From: Vibrio atypicus
GTDB lineage: Bacteria > Pseudomonadota > Gammaproteobacteria > Enterobacterales > Vibrionaceae
Direction: 5' to 3'
DNA: 64,000 bases
Assembly (NCBI RefSeq): GCF_009811315.1
Contig: NZ_BLID01000002.1
Location: forward strand, 419,831 to 483,830
The translations under genes and the position numbers were made by a program. The notes beneath the pieces are model-generated. The model was given only the letters and a program-made list of their open reading frames with translations. It searched no databases and was not told the origin of the DNA. Each line of letters starts with the position of its first letter. Positions within the stretch are counted from its first letter, which is position 1. Of this stretch, positions 18,646 to 28,188 are shown piece after piece.

Positions 18646-20073
18646 CTAGTAATCGCGGATCGCTGCGAATGTCTGCAGCAGCTTTTCTTGATCTTTTTTA
18701 CCTGGTGAATGTTCGACACCTGAATTGAGATCTAATCCTAAGCAGCCTTGCTGAGAGGCTTTCTGTGCGTTGAACGGGTTAATGCCACCTGCCAGCATTA
18801 CTTTTTCTGGCTCGCCGATAAGTGACCAATCGAACACTAAACCTGTACCGCCTGTCTGAGTGCCAACTTTGGTGTCTAATAGGTGGCGATCAATGTGGTT
18901 TTCAATTAGAGCGGGCACTTGGTCTGTTACGCCATACGCTTTCCAGATCTCCACGTGCTCACTTAAGAGAGGCTTTAAGGTATCAATAAAGAGTTGGTCT
19001 TCTTCGCCATGCAGCTGAACAGCTTTCAGCCCAAGTTCATTAACTCGCTCTGCAATAAATTCAGCATTATGGTTTTGGAATACACCCACATAATTTAGAG
19101 GAGCACCGCTCATGGTTAGGCGAGCAGCTTCCAAATCCACATAGCGTTTGGATTGTTCTACAAAGATCAAGCCACCAAACACAGAGCCTGCTTTATACGC
19201 TTTCGCTGCATCGTCTGGGTGAGTTAAGCCACACACTTTGTTTTCACCTAGCGTTACGCTGCGAACCGCCAATTCAAGGTTTTCTTCTGCCATGAGTGAG
19301 CTACCAATTAAGAAGCCATCTGCGAACGCGGATAAGTCACGAACTTGTTGGTGAGTGTAAATACCCGACTCAGAGATAACTGTGGCTTCTGGCGCAAGCT
19401 CTCGAATGGTCGGAGCTAGCTCTTTAGTACGATTGAGGTCCGTTGATAGGTCACGTAGATTACGGTTGTTAATACCGATAACTTTTGCGCCTAGCTTAAC
19501 TGCACGATGTAACTCTTCTTCATTGCTGACTTCAGTCAGAATACCCATATCGAGAGAGTGTGCGGCTTGCTCAAGTTCACGGTACTGCTCATCGTTCAAC
19601 ACTGACAGCATCAGCAGTACGGCATCAGCAGAGTAGTGACGTGCAAGGTAAACTTGGTAAGTATCTACCATGAAGTCTTTACATAAGACAGGTTGCTTCA
19701 CTTGCTGACGAACCTGAGGGAGAAAATCAAAGTTACCTTGGAAGTACTTTTCATCGGTTAATACTGAGATGGCGTCTGCGTGATTGTTGTAAACAGAGGC
19801 GATGTAATCCAAGTCAAAATCTTCGCGAATCAACCCTTTGGAAGGTGATGCTTTTTTACATTCCGTAATGAATGCCGTTTTGCCACTTTTTAATGCTTGA
19901 TAGAAGTCACGATCAGAAGGGCTTAATTCTGATTGAAATGTCTCTAGCGGTTGAGTTTCTTTGCGCGCTGCGACCCACAGGTATTTGTCGCGAACAATTT
20001 TTGCTAATACTTCAGCCATTTCAGCTTCGTTAACTGAAACGTGCTCTGATAATTTTTCTTTCGTGTGAGCCAT
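18646..20073 (-). CDS. trpCF: bifunctional IGP synthase / PRA isomerase (TrpC-TrpF fusion)
   Basis: 475 residues. The N-terminal half is indole-3-glycerol-phosphate synthase (FITECKKASPSKGLI near 50-64, LTEVSNEEEL, VIGINNRNLRDL, ISESGIY), and the C-terminal half from about residue 275 (KVCGLTHPDDA, GGLIFVEQSKRYV, VQLHGEEDQ, LAGGINP) is phosphoribosylanthranilate isomerase. The fusion is as in enterics. There is a 20-residue N-terminal extension before the enteric start; an internal Met at residue 19 (MAEVLAKIV) is an alternative start. 31 bases separate it from trpD. Confidence 0.97.
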   Translation of the reverse strand: MAHTKEKLSEHVSVNEAEMAEVLAKIVRDKYLWVAARKETQPLETFQSELSPSDRDFYQALKSGKTAFITECKKASPSKGLIREDFDLDYIASVYNNHADAISVLTDEKYFQGNFDFLPQVRQQVKQPVLCKDFMVDTYQVYLARHYSADAVLLMLSVLNDEQYRELEQAAHSLDMGILTEVSNEEELHRAVKLGAKVIGINNRNLRDLSTDLNRTKELAPTIRELAPEATVISESGIYTHQQVRDLSAFADGFLIGSSLMAEENLELAVRSVTLGENKVCGLTHPDDAAKAYKAGSVFGGLIFVEQSKRYVDLEAARLTMSGAPLNYVGVFQNHNAEFIAERVNELGLKAVQLHGEEDQLFIDTLKPLLSEHVEIWKAYGVTDQVPALIENHIDRHLLDTKVGTQTGGTGLVFDWSLIGEPEKVMLAGGINPFNAQKASQQGCLGLDLNSGVEHSPGKKDQEKLLQTFAAIRDY

Positions 20074-20104
20074 GAGTCCTACCTAATATTCCCTAATGCT
20101 GCGC

Positions 20105-21103
20105 TTAAGCATGAGCCGCTAATTTTTTAACTAGCTCGTATGCTTTGCCAGAGTTCATTGCATCAATTGCTTGTTGGGTGTTGGCCTTAAGATCTTCGTG
20201 ACCAAATAGACGCATTAACAATGCCACATTAACCGCTACAGCGCCAAGTTGGGCATCTGTTCCTTTGCCCGTTAATATATTGGTGATGATGGCTCTGTTT
20301 TCGTCTGGATCGCCGCCTTTGATTGCTTCTAGCGGATGTTCGTCAACGCCAAAATCTGCTGGGGTCAATGTGTACTCTGTGATTTGACCATCTTTGATTT
20401 CAGCAACCGTAGTTTCACCGTGAATGGCAACCTCATCTAAGCCGCTACCGTGGACAACTGCAGCGCGCTTCATACCCATTTGCAGCATGGTTTCAGCAAT
20501 AGGTTTAACAAGCTCTTCGCTGTAAACACCCATCAGTTCAATGTTAGGGCGTGCCGGGTTAATTAGAGGGCCAAGAATGTTGAAGATGGTGCGTGTCTTC
20601 ATAGTTTGGCGTACAGGCATCGCATGACGAACACCACCGTGGTATTGAGGCGCAAATAAGAAAGCGACACCGAGTTCGTCTACGGCGCTACGAGTCTCTT
20701 CAGCGCTCATCACTAAGTTGATACCAAAGGAATGAAGCAGGTCTGAAGAGCCCGACTTACTTGATACGCTACGATTACCGTGTTTTGCCACTTTTAAGCC
20801 ACACGCTGCTGCGACAAATGCTGCGGTCGTTGAGATATTGATTGTGTTGTGGCCGTCGCCGCCAGTACCAACAATGTCAGCAAAGTCGTAACCTGGACGT
20901 GGGAAAGGGTTTGCATTGGCCAACAATGCTTTGGCCGCTCCGGCGATCTCGTCTGGTGTTTCACCTTTGATTTTAAGCGCCGTCAGTGCAGACGCCATTA
21001 AGATCGGCTCCAATTCTCCACGAATAATGACATCGAATAGCTGTTGGCTCTCTTCTTGAGTCAGCGATTGTTGCTCATATAGCTTATTAATAATCTGTTC
21101 CAT
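20105..21103 (-). CDS. trpD: anthranilate phosphoribosyltransferase
   Basis: 332 residues from the ATG at 21103, chosen because AAGGAA stands seven bases upstream; the frame remains open into trpG but without a suitable start. It transfers phosphoribose from PRPP to anthranilate. The PRPP-binding loop [14 protein letters not shown] lies near residue 78, followed by [17 protein letters not shown] near 106 and [13 protein letters not shown] near 168. In E. coli this domain is fused to TrpG; here trpG is a separate gene, 10 bases upstream, as in other vibrios. Confidence 0.97.
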   Translation of the reverse strand: MEQIINKLYEQQSLTQEESQQLFDVIIRGELEPILMASALTALKIKGETPDEIAGAAKALLANANPFPRPGYDFADIVGTGGDGHNTINISTTAAFVAAACGLKVAKHGNRSVSSKSGSSDLLHSFGINLVMSAEETRSAVDELGVAFLFAPQYHGGVRHAMPVRQTMKTRTIFNILGPLINPARPNIELMGVYSEELVKPIAETMLQMGMKRAAVVHGSGLDEVAIHGETTVAEIKDGQITEYTLTPADFGVDEHPLEAIKGGDPDENRAIITNILTGKGTDAQLGAVAVNVALLMRLFGHEDLKANTQQAIDAMNSGKAYELVKKLAAHA

Positions 21104-21113
21104 GATAATTTCC

Positions 21114-21707
21114 TTATTGCTGCTCATTCTTTTCAAGGGCCCACTCAATGGCATTTGCCAGTAGCGTCGCACCGTAAGTAGTCATGATCGATTCTGGGTG
21201 AAACTGAAAGCCGCACACTTTGTCTTGTTCTTGGACGACCGACATCACCAAATCGTCGACTTCTGCTGTTACCGTCAATGCACTTGGGATCTTTGTTGCT
21301 ACAAGAGAGTGATAACGGGCGATTGCAAGTGGAGACGGCAAATCTTGGTAGGTCTGATGGTTTTGGTGTTCCATCATAGACACTTTACCGTGAATAATTT
21401 CGCCGGCGCCTGCCACCGTGCCGCCGTAGGCTTCAACGATAGCTTGATGGCCTAAACAAATACCTATCATTGGCACTTTGCTTTTTAATCGTTGAATGAT
21501 TTCAGGCATTGAGCCCGCTTCTGATGGCGCGCCTGGGCCAGGAGATAACAATACGACAGGGTTATCAAGGGCAGAAACGGCGGATTCGATTGTTTGCGCG
21601 GCAATGTTGTTGCGGTAAATTTTAACTTCATGGCCAAGCGAGCGAAATTGATCCACTAGGTTGTAAGTAAACGAGTCGAAGTTATCGATAAATACTATGT
21701 TCGCCAT
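21114..21707 (-). CDS. trpG: anthranilate synthase glutamine amidotransferase subunit
   Basis: 197 residues, class I glutamine amidotransferase. It supplies ammonia to TrpE. The catalytic triad is seen as Cys in [17 protein letters not shown] (about residue 84) and His-Glu in [10 protein letters not shown] (about 172-180); [16 protein letters not shown] forms the glutamine-binding loop. The start lies five bases after the trpE stop, so the two subunits are probably translationally coupled at equal amounts. Confidence 0.98.
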   Translation of the reverse strand: MANIVFIDNFDSFTYNLVDQFRSLGHEVKIYRNNIAAQTIESAVSALDNPVVLLSPGPGAPSEAGSMPEIIQRLKSKVPMIGICLGHQAIVEAYGGTVAGAGEIIHGKVSMMEHQNHQTYQDLPSPLAIARYHSLVATKIPSALTVTAEVDDLVMSVVQEQDKVCGFQFHPESIMTTYGATLLANAIEWALEKNEQQ

Positions 21708-21712
21708 CTCAA

Positions 21713-23290
21713 CTACTCCTTGTTCGCCGATTTAGAATGGGCTGCTTGAATTGCAGAGATAACCGCTTGCGCTTTACCACGCGTTTCATCCGCTTCTGCT
21801 TGTGGATCAGAGTCAAACACAACACCCGCGCCCGCTTGAACTTGAGCAATACCGTTTTCCACATAAGCAGAACGAATGACGATACAAGTATCAAGAGTAC
21901 CTTCACCGGTTAAGTAACCGACTGCGCCGCCATAGCTGCCACGACGTGCGCCTTCTACATCACGAATCAATTGCATTGCTCGAATTTTAGGAGCGCCAGT
22001 GAGCGTGCCCATGTTCATGCAAGCTTGATAGGCGTGAAGGGCGTCTAAGTCTTCACGCAGTTGACCAACCACACGTGAGACCAAATGCATTACATGGCTG
22101 TAGCGGTCTACTTTAAGTAGATCTGCTACGTGACGAGAGCCTGCTTGAGCAATACGGGCGACATCGTTACGAGCCAAATCAACTAGCATCATGTGTTCAG
22201 CGTTTTCTTTCTTGTCAGTACGCAGCTCTAGTTCAATCCGGCTGTCTAAGTCGAAATCAATCTGGCCATTTGGGCGCTTACCGCGACGACGTGTGCCAGC
22301 GATTGGGTAGATTTCAACTTGGTTCGTCTCGGTTTCGTATTTAAGGGCACTTTCTGGTGATGCGCCAAACAGAGTGAACAGTTCATCTTGCATGTAGAAC
22401 ATGTAAGGACTTGGGTTGCTCTGTTTTAATTCTTTGTACGCAGCAAGTGGGGAAGGGCAAGGTAATGTGAATCGGCGTGAAGGGACAACTTGGAATACAT
22501 CGCCTTTCACGACAAATTGTTTTAGATCTCGCACTGTTTGGCAAAAATCTTCATCAGAGACACTTGGAACAACGTCGACGTTTGAGAGTTTAGATGCTTG
22601 TGGCAGGTGCTTTAGATCGGAACACTGCGCGGCGATCTCCTCGATGCGTGCTTCGAGTGTCGCCTTTTGCTCTTGGTCAACGAAAACAGTCGCTTGTAAA
22701 TCGCAAGACTGGCGTTGGTGATCGACGACTAATAATGTCTCTGCCACATAAAACACGTAGTCAGGACATTGATTGGTTTGCGTGGCTTCACCAAGAGGTT
22801 CAAAGTTTGCTACTAAGTCATAGGCAAATAAGCCGCCAAGAAAAATAGCGTGTTTATGCTGCTCGCTAATATCAAAGCTGTGTTGAACTAAGCGAAGAGC
22901 ATCAAATGAAGAAGCTTCGCGTAGTCGGGAGTCTTCATCTAGTGTGTCGCAAGGGGCTTCAAATGTAAGAGTAAGAGTATCACCCGAAAAGCTCTGTTTG
23001 ACATTAGCCTGAATGTTTTCGCTCAAGAGAGCCAGCAGGTTTTTACCGTTGTCTGTTAATGCAGTCATGGTGACCGTATGACCGAAGCAAACAATACGAA
23101 CGGCAGAGTCGACGATGAGCAGGCTTTTAAGGTCTTGTTTGGAATCGATTTCAGCCGACTCTAACAACAGGCTATCGGTCTTGTTTTCACATAGCGTGTG
23201 GAACAGACGCGTTGGATCCTGCGTGTAAGGTGCGGATGCTTGAATAACTTCAAGATGTCCTAGCTTTCTGATTTCAATGGCCTTGTTCAC
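21713..23290 (-). CDS. trpE: anthranilate synthase component I
   Basis: 525 residues from a GTG with AGGAGG four bases upstream, an unusually strong ribosome-binding site. It converts chorismate and ammonia (from TrpG) to anthranilate. The feedback-inhibition motif LLLESAE stands near residue 37, and the chorismate-binding C-terminal half shows PIAGTRRRGKRPNG, HMMLVDLARNDVARI, GTLTGAPKIRAM and GGAVGYL. Both the LLES motif and the operon's leader attenuator suggest the usual two-level control by tryptophan. First structural gene of the trp operon. Confidence 0.98.
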   Translation of the reverse strand: MNKAIEIRKLGHLEVIQASAPYTQDPTRLFHTLCENKTDSLLLESAEIDSKQDLKSLLIVDSAVRIVCFGHTVTMTALTDNGKNLLALLSENIQANVKQSFSGDTLTLTFEAPCDTLDEDSRLREASSFDALRLVQHSFDISEQHKHAIFLGGLFAYDLVANFEPLGEATQTNQCPDYVFYVAETLLVVDHQRQSCDLQATVFVDQEQKATLEARIEEIAAQCSDLKHLPQASKLSNVDVVPSVSDEDFCQTVRDLKQFVVKGDVFQVVPSRRFTLPCPSPLAAYKELKQSNPSPYMFYMQDELFTLFGASPESALKYETETNQVEIYPIAGTRRRGKRPNGQIDFDLDSRIELELRTDKKENAEHMMLVDLARNDVARIAQAGSRHVADLLKVDRYSHVMHLVSRVVGQLREDLDALHAYQACMNMGTLTGAPKIRAMQLIRDVEGARRGSYGGAVGYLTGEGTLDTCIVIRSAYVENGIAQVQAGAGVVFDSDPQAEADETRGKAQAVISAIQAAHSKSANKE

Positions 23291-23412
23291 AAGACCTCCT
23301 TTTTATTTAAAACTTAAATCTTCCTGCCGTACATAGTCGCATAAAGCAAACGTTCACCCAATCTGGTTTTGGTATAAATTGGTTGATTCTTAAGCACTTA
23401 GATGTGAGGCAG

Positions 23413-23449
23413 ACAACAAAACAAAAAGCCCGCTAAATGAGCGGGCTTT
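23413..23449 (-). terminator. trp operon attenuator
   Basis: The stem AAGCCCGCT/AGCGGGCTT with an A/T loop (23425-23449) is followed on the minus strand by TTTTTGTTTTGTTGT. The upstream arm GCCCGCT can instead pair with GGTGGGC inside trpL, over the tandem Trp codons 39-40 and Ala 41; that gives a seven-pair antiterminator with two G-T wobbles. The arrangement is classical ribosome-controlled attenuation. Pairings were drawn by eye. Confidence 0.92.
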
Positions 23450-23469
23450 GGTAACTTACAATCTATTAG

Positions 23470-23607
23470 TTAGAAGTATACGCTCGCCCACCAAGAACTT
23501 GTCCAAGTGCGCCACCATTCTAGGTTACAAGCAAGATCAGCAGAGCTGCTACGCGGCATAGGCGTTTCAACTTTCACTTTCTGATTGTTGCTAATTTCTT
23601 GTAACAT
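23470..23607 (-). CDS. trpL: trp leader peptide TrpL
   Basis: A 45-residue leader peptide, too short for usual ORF calling. AAAGG stands six bases before its ATG. Trp codons are at positions 31, 32, 35, 39 and 40 (NLEWWRTWTSSWWASVYF at the C-terminus), so ribosome progress through the end of the peptide reports charged tRNA-Trp. It is longer than the 14-residue E. coli TrpL, with a 30-residue N-terminal part lacking Trp. The attenuator terminator begins 21 bases downstream. The Trp-codon cluster overlaps the proposed antiterminator arm, so stalling there should favour read-through into trpE. Confidence 0.95.
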   Translation of the reverse strand: MLQEISNNQKVKVETPMPRSSSADLACNLEWWRTWTSSWWASVYF

Positions 23608-23642
23608 AGTGGGCCTTTATTTCAGCTACTTCGTATTTGTGT

Positions 23643-23674
23643 ACTAGTTAACTAGTGCAGAGGTAAAAAGTCAA
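23643..23674 (-). promoter_or_regulatory. trp promoter with embedded TrpR operator
   Basis: On the minus strand TTGACT (-35, 23669-23674), a 17-base spacer and TTAACT (-10, 23646-23651) form the promoter. The perfect palindrome ACTAGTTAACTAGT (23643-23656) covers the -10 and is the TrpR operator core, in the same position as in E. coli. Transcription would start near 23639, about 32 bases before trpL. The divergent rnm start codon is only 17 bases beyond the -35, so a TrpR dimer here could also affect rnm. Confidence 0.95.
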
Positions 23675-23690
23675 CTAAAAAAATATAATT

Positions 23691-24542
23691 ATGAGAATTG
23701 ATTTACACAGTCACACTACTGCCTCTGATGGACGACTATCACCACACGAATTAATTGATCGTGCTCTAAGCTTTAACCTAGAAGTATTAGCCATTACTGA
23801 TCATGATACTACTGATGGTTTGCAGCCTGCTCATGACTATATCAATGCCAATCAATTACCGATTAAACTGATCAATGGAATCGAAGTGTCGACGGTATGG
23901 CAAAACAAAGATATCCATATCGTTGGGCTTAACATCGACCCTGACTCTATAGAGTTAAAGGCACTGATTGAGCAACAAAAGCAACACCGCGAAGGTCGAG
24001 CAAAGCTGATCGCCAGTCGTTTAAGCAAGGCGACTCGTGAAGGCGTGCTTGAAGAAGTCAAACTCATTGCTGGCGATGCACCGATTACTCGAGCTCACTT
24101 CGCCAAGTGGTTGGTGGATAATGGCTATGCGAAAACCATGCAGCAAGTGTTCAAAAAGTATCTGACACGCAATAACCCAGGTTATGTGCCGCCAACCTGG
24201 TGTTCCATGAAAGAGGCGATAGATGCCATTCATGCCGCTGGTGGGGAGGCAGTACTTGCGCATCCAGGTCGCTACGACTTAACCGCTAAGTGGATAAAAA
24301 GGCTGTTGAATGCCTTTGCTGAAGTCGGCGGGGATGCCATGGAAGTCGCTCAACCACAGCAAGCCCAACAAGAAAGGCGCAACTTGGCTGATTATGCTAT
24401 ACAATACAAACTATTAGCTGCTCAAGGTAGCGACTTCCATTATCCATCACCTTGGATGGAGTTGGGTCGAAACCTTTGGTTACCATCAGGCGTTGAACCT
24501 GTATGGAAAGATTGGGGTATTGAGCCTTCTAGTGCAGAGTAA
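23691..24542 (+). CDS. rnm: PHP-domain 5'-3' exoribonuclease RNase AM (YciV/TrpH)
   Basis: 283 residues starting [14 protein letters not shown]; the DLHSHT motif and AITDHDTT (about 35-42), VLAHPGRY (about 189) and GSDFH (about 252) are the metal-binding blocks of the polymerase-and-histidinol-phosphatase (PHP) fold. E. coli RNase AM matures the 5' ends of 23S, 16S and 5S rRNA and degrades short RNA. It is transcribed away from trp and followed by yciO, the enteric order. No ribosome-binding site is visible: the bases before ATG are AAAAAAATATAATT. The start is nevertheless fixed by the catalytic DLHSH. Confidence 0.95.
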   Translation: MRIDLHSHTTASDGRLSPHELIDRALSFNLEVLAITDHDTTDGLQPAHDYINANQLPIKLINGIEVSTVWQNKDIHIVGLNIDPDSIELKALIEQQKQHREGRAKLIASRLSKATREGVLEEVKLIAGDAPITRAHFAKWLVDNGYAKTMQQVFKKYLTRNNPGYVPPTWCSMKEAIDAIHAAGGEAVLAHPGRYDLTAKWIKRLLNAFAEVGGDAMEVAQPQQAQQERRNLADYAIQYKLLAAQGSDFHYPSPWMELGRNLWLPSGVEPVWKDWGIEPSSAE

Positions 24543-24607
24543 TTTGCGCGATTTATGTCGATACCATTTAACTATAGAGTCGAGAGACTCGATAATGAGG
24601 AATTACA

Positions 24608-25228
24608 ATGAGCCAGTTTTTTTACGTTCATCCAGAAAACCCGCAGGCTCGCTTGATCAATCAGGCTGTAGCAATCATTCGTAACGGTGGGGTAGTCGTC
24701 TACCCTACAGATTCAGGCTATGCGCTGGGTTGTCAGTTAGAAAACAAACAGGCACTTGAGCGCATCTGTCAGATTCGTCGTTTAGACGAAAAGCATAACT
24801 TTACGCTTTTGTGCCGAGATTTGTCTGAACTATCTCTGTACGCACGCGTTGACAATACGGCTTTTCGCTTACTAAAGAACAATACTCCGGGCCCTTACAC
24901 CTTTATTTTTAAAGGAACTAAAGAGGTGCCTCGTCGTCTAATGAACTCGAAGCGTAAAACGATTGGTATCCGTGTTCCGGATAACCGTATTGCTTTGGAT
25001 TTGTTGGAAGCACTGGGTGAGCCATTAATGTCGACCTCACTTATTTTGCCAGGGAACAATTTCACGGAATCAGACCCAGAAGATATCCGCGACAAGCTTG
25101 AGCATGCCGTTGACTGTATCCTTAACGGTGGCTACCTAGGTGAACAACCAACCACGGTTGTAGACTTTAGTGATGATGAACCAGTGATAGCGCGTGTAGG
25201 CTCCGGGGATCCAGCTGCGTTTGAATAA
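24608..25228 (+). CDS. yciO: YciO, Sua5/YrdC-family protein
   Basis: 206 residues with the Sua5/YrdC/YciO fold: GGVVVYPTDSGYALGCQL (about 28-45), KHNFTLLCRD, the nucleotide-binding NNTPGPYTFIFKG and TIGIRVPDN. Relatives TsaC/Sua5 make threonylcarbamoyl-AMP for t6A37 in tRNA; YciO is the paralogue whose in vivo role is less clear. GAGG lies five bases before the ATG. It is 65 bases after rnm, which matches the conserved rnm-yciO-rluB order. A terminator-like hairpin follows. Confidence 0.94.
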   Translation: MSQFFYVHPENPQARLINQAVAIIRNGGVVVYPTDSGYALGCQLENKQALERICQIRRLDEKHNFTLLCRDLSELSLYARVDNTAFRLLKNNTPGPYTFIFKGTKEVPRRLMNSKRKTIGIRVPDNRIALDLLEALGEPLMSTSLILPGNNFTESDPEDIRDKLEHAVDCILNGGYLGEQPTTVVDFSDDEPVIARVGSGDPAAFE

Positions 25229-25268
25229 CTAAAAGTTCGTGATTTCTGACACACTTTTTGCAATAATA

Positions 25269-25299
25269 TGCGACCGCGATTTTGGGTCGCACATTTTTT
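25269..25299 (+). terminator. terminator-like hairpin between yciO and rluB
   Basis: The stem TGCGACC/GGTCGCA with a nine-base loop, followed by ATTTTTT, lies 36 bases before rluB. It ends the rnm-yciO unit, or acts within the rluB leader if rluB has a promoter further upstream. Confidence 0.75.
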
Positions 25300-25335
25300 A
25301 TTCGACGTCTGCGAAGACGACACATAGGAAAATAA

Positions 25336-26301
25336 ATGAACGAAAAATTACAGAAGGTATTAGCACGAGCTGGACATGGATCACGACGCGAGCTGGAAGC
25401 TTTAATTAAAGCGGGCCGTGTAAGTGTGAATGGCGTCGTTGCTAAGCTGGGTGAGCGACTAGAAGATGACAACGCAGTCGTCCGTATTGACGGTCACACT
25501 GTGTCTGCAAAAGCGCAGGAAGAAGTAATCTGTCGTGTTCTTGCTTACTACAAGCCTGAAGGCGAACTGTGTACTCGTCATGACCCAGAAGGCCGCCGCA
25601 CTGTATTTGACCGTCTACCTAAGATCCGTGGCTCTCGCTGGATCTCAGTAGGTCGTCTTGATGCGAACACATCAGGTCTACTACTGTTCACAACGGATGG
25701 TGAGTTAGCAAACCGTCTAATGCACCCAAGCCGTCAGGTAGAACGTGAATATTTGGTTCGCGTCTTCGGTGATGTGAATGAGCAAAAAGTTAAAAACCTA
25801 GTTCGCGGTGTTGAACTAGAAGATGGTATGGCACGTTTTGAAGACGTTGTTTACGCGGGCGGTGATGGCATGAACCACACTTTCTACGTTGCAATTAACG
25901 AAGGCCGTAACCGTGAAGTTCGTCGTCTATGGGAATCACAAGAAACAACCGTTAGCCGTCTAAAACGTGTTCGTTACGGTGATATCTACTTAGATAAGAA
26001 ACTGCCTCGTGGTGGTTGGATGGAACTTGACCTTAAACAGGTTAACTACCTACGTGAGTTAGTAGAACTTCGCCCAGAGAAAGAAACGCTATTAGATGAG
26101 AACAAAGCCAACAGTTCTCGTAAGCGTGAGCGCTCTCGTAGCCAGAAGATTCGTCGTGCGGTTAAGCGTCACGAAGAACGCGTAAATACTGGTGGTGGTC
26201 GCAGCAACAACCCTTCACGCCGTAAGCCGAAGAAAAGCGCAGGTGAGCAAGGGGCTCGAGCTAAACAAGCGAATAAGCCTCAGCGTCAACAACGCAAATA
26301 A
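25336..26301 (+). CDS. rluB: 23S rRNA pseudouridine(2605) synthase RluB
   Basis: 321 residues. An S4 RNA-binding domain ([20 protein letters not shown], residues 7-26) precedes the RsuA-family catalytic domain with [14 protein letters not shown], Asp 109 being the nucleophile. The last 60 residues are highly basic and rich in Arg, Lys, Ser and Gln, a tail typical of RluB. The enzyme isomerises U2605 in helix 93 of 23S rRNA. A start with TAGGAAAATAA upstream is well supported. Followed by a bidirectional terminator. Confidence 0.96.
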   Translation: MNEKLQKVLARAGHGSRRELEALIKAGRVSVNGVVAKLGERLEDDNAVVRIDGHTVSAKAQEEVICRVLAYYKPEGELCTRHDPEGRRTVFDRLPKIRGSRWISVGRLDANTSGLLLFTTDGELANRLMHPSRQVEREYLVRVFGDVNEQKVKNLVRGVELEDGMARFEDVVYAGGDGMNHTFYVAINEGRNREVRRLWESQETTVSRLKRVRYGDIYLDKKLPRGGWMELDLKQVNYLRELVELRPEKETLLDENKANSSRKRERSRSQKIRRAVKRHEERVNTGGGRSNNPSRRKPKKSAGEQGARAKQANKPQRQQRK

Positions 26302-26305
26302 TTAT

Positions 26306-26331
26306 AAAAGCAGCCTTAGGGCTGCTTTTTT
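26306..26331. terminator. bidirectional terminator after rluB
   Basis: The stem AAAAGCAGCC/GGCTGCTTTT with loop TTAG ends rluB, and also the convergent gene whose stop codon touches it. Confidence 0.93.
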
Positions 26332-27073
26332 ATTGCTGACTCTTCGTTAATTCAATGTATTTCTTTTCGATAAATTGTTTTTCTTTCGCGATGTGCCTTA
26401 GCTGATTTTTGGTTGCTTCGAGCTCTTGTTGCAGCTCAGCGCTATCACCTATTGTCGCCAGCTTCTGTTTATAGTTTTCAATGGTTGCCAATAGTTGCTC
26501 CTTTTCTCTTTGATACACTTTTGTACTGTCGGCCACGCCACCGGATTCACTAATTTGAATGTACTCGTGTTCTAGTTGTTCGAATTCTTTCTCGATTTTT
26601 GTCTTCTCTGAACGAAGGCTCTCAACCGTATCGTGTTGCTTGAGCAATTTCGACTTGGCACTGCGAAGCCCTTTCACACTTTTATCTAGGTCGCCTCTAA
26701 GCTTACGAATGAGTTGGTGAGATTTACTCAGTTTAATATTGAGTTCATCCACTGTAGCTTGGTCTTGCTCGCTCAGCATACGATCATTTTCAGACTTGAT
26801 TTGCGATACTTGCAGCTCAAGAGCTTGTTGAATTGCGACGAGGTCATTTAGCGTATCACTATTTTCATTGGCGTAATTCAGCGCCTGTTCAACGGATTGC
26901 TGGCATAAGGTATAGGTTTCATCGTCATTCTTAGTCCCGTTATTACCCGAGACTTGAACTGCAAATTTTCGGAACTCGCGCAGAATGAGCAGCAGTATTA
27001 TGAACCAAACTAAAAGGATAAAGAGCCCCGCATCGACGGCCAACGCTACGATAGTATCCGAGTTAAATTCCAT
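26330..27073 (-). CDS. membrane-anchored coiled-coil protein
   Basis: 247 residues. One N-terminal membrane helix (about residues 8-29, ALAVDAGLFILLVWFIILLL) is followed by a long Glu/Lys/Gln-rich coiled coil from about residue 55 to the end, in several heptad blocks. I do not recognise a family; such proteins often act as scaffolds at the inner membrane. It is divergent from the response-regulator gene at 27179, with about 105 bases between, so the two may share regulation and possibly a pathway. No enzymatic motif seen. Confidence 0.8.
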   Translation of the reverse strand: MEFNSDTIVALAVDAGLFILLVWFIILLLILREFRKFAVQVSGNNGTKNDDETYTLCQQSVEQALNYANENSDTLNDLVAIQQALELQVSQIKSENDRMLSEQDQATVDELNIKLSKSHQLIRKLRGDLDKSVKGLRSAKSKLLKQHDTVESLRSEKTKIEKEFEQLEHEYIQISESGGVADSTKVYQREKEQLLATIENYKQKLATIGDSAELQQELEATKNQLRHIAKEKQFIEKKYIELTKSQQ

Positions 27074-27178
27074 TTTATTAATCTCACTTAGTGATGCTCT
27101 TAGAGCTTAAGTTTAGTTGTCTAGAATAAATGTACCTATAATTGAGACAGTTGATCTGTAATAGGAGAAGCATCAAGG

Positions 27179-28075
27179 GTGAAAATTCTGATTGTAGATG
27201 ACAGCATCGCCACTCTGGAGATTGTTAAACGCTCGCTCAAAACGTTTGGCTATCGGCGCTTATCAATCAAGAAAACGAGTAGTGCAAATGAAGCCCTTAA
27301 ATTGGTCGATGAGTGGCAACCAGAAATTGTGCTAACAGACTGGTATATGCCTGAAATGACGGGGTTAACTCTGATTGCTAAGCTTCATAAATCTTATCCA
27401 GAGATAAAATTAGCGATGATTACCACCGTTGATGATGAACAGATGATTAGCGATGCAACTTCGGCTGGTGCGTCGTTTGTATTGTCAAAACCTTTTGAAG
27501 ATGAAGAGTTACATCATAAGTTATTGCCTTTGGTTCAAGGTGCGGAGGAGAGCGAGCTCTTATTAGAGGCCGAAAGCAGTGTTCAAAAAGAGTTGGCATT
27601 GCCGAAACTGTCTCAGTTAACCAAGTTGCTGAAGAAAGAGATCGGGGATCAAGTGACGATCAGTAATATCCAGCTGCAAAAATTTGATGAAAGTAAAATT
27701 CCGTGTCTAATGGCTGTTTACGAAGATGCAGAAACTCAGCGACTTAAAGCCGTCGCTTTACTTGATATCTATGCAGTGTGCGTATTTGCTCGAAGTAGTA
27801 ACAAGGTTACCGCCGATGATATTCAGCAGGCGATTCATAGCAAAGTGGTGTCGAAGCAAGTATTAGATGGCTGTCATAAGGTGCTTGAACGTTCTTCTAT
27901 CGCCTTTCTTGACTCCAATTCCCGCAAAAGTTTGCGCTTAAAAAGCGTAAGCTTCATTCCTAAAGCATTTGAAAAGCTTCAACTACTTTATGAGAAAGAT
28001 GCGGAAACCAGAGTGGATTTCTCGTGCCAAGTGAGTGATATGGCTCAAGGTAAAATAACTCTTGTTGGCTTTTAA
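27179..28075 (+). CDS. response regulator with an unassigned output domain
   Basis: 298 residues from a GTG, with AGGAG about 11 bases upstream. The receiver domain (1-120) is complete: acidic pair IVDDS (7-8), phospho-acceptor D54 in LTDWYMPEMTG, T83 and K104 in SKPF. The C-terminal 160 residues hold no helix-turn-helix, GGDEF or HD domain I can see; from about 195 they include a beta-rich section resembling the CheX/CheC-like style (AVALLDIYAVCVFARSS) but this is only suggestive. No histidine kinase is adjacent. Divergent from the coiled-coil membrane protein. Confidence 0.85.
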   Translation: MKILIVDDSIATLEIVKRSLKTFGYRRLSIKKTSSANEALKLVDEWQPEIVLTDWYMPEMTGLTLIAKLHKSYPEIKLAMITTVDDEQMISDATSAGASFVLSKPFEDEELHHKLLPLVQGAEESELLLEAESSVQKELALPKLSQLTKLLKKEIGDQVTISNIQLQKFDESKIPCLMAVYEDAETQRLKAVALLDIYAVCVFARSSNKVTADDIQQAIHSKVVSKQVLDGCHKVLERSSIAFLDSNSRKSLRLKSVSFIPKAFEKLQLLYEKDAETRVDFSCQVSDMAQGKITLVGF

Positions 28076-28188
28076 CTGGGTCTGTAGCGATTGTGCGCAA
28101 TTTATCATCAGTGAATAAAAGATCTTGACGTATTCATCGTAGATTTTTATTGTGTTGAACGATTGTTCAATTGCAAAGGAATGTCTAA

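Noticed and set aside
23684..23689. TATAAT directly before the rnm start codon, as a possible -10 box.
   Set aside because: Transcription from it would begin inside the catalytic DLHSH codons, and no -35 stands at the right distance.
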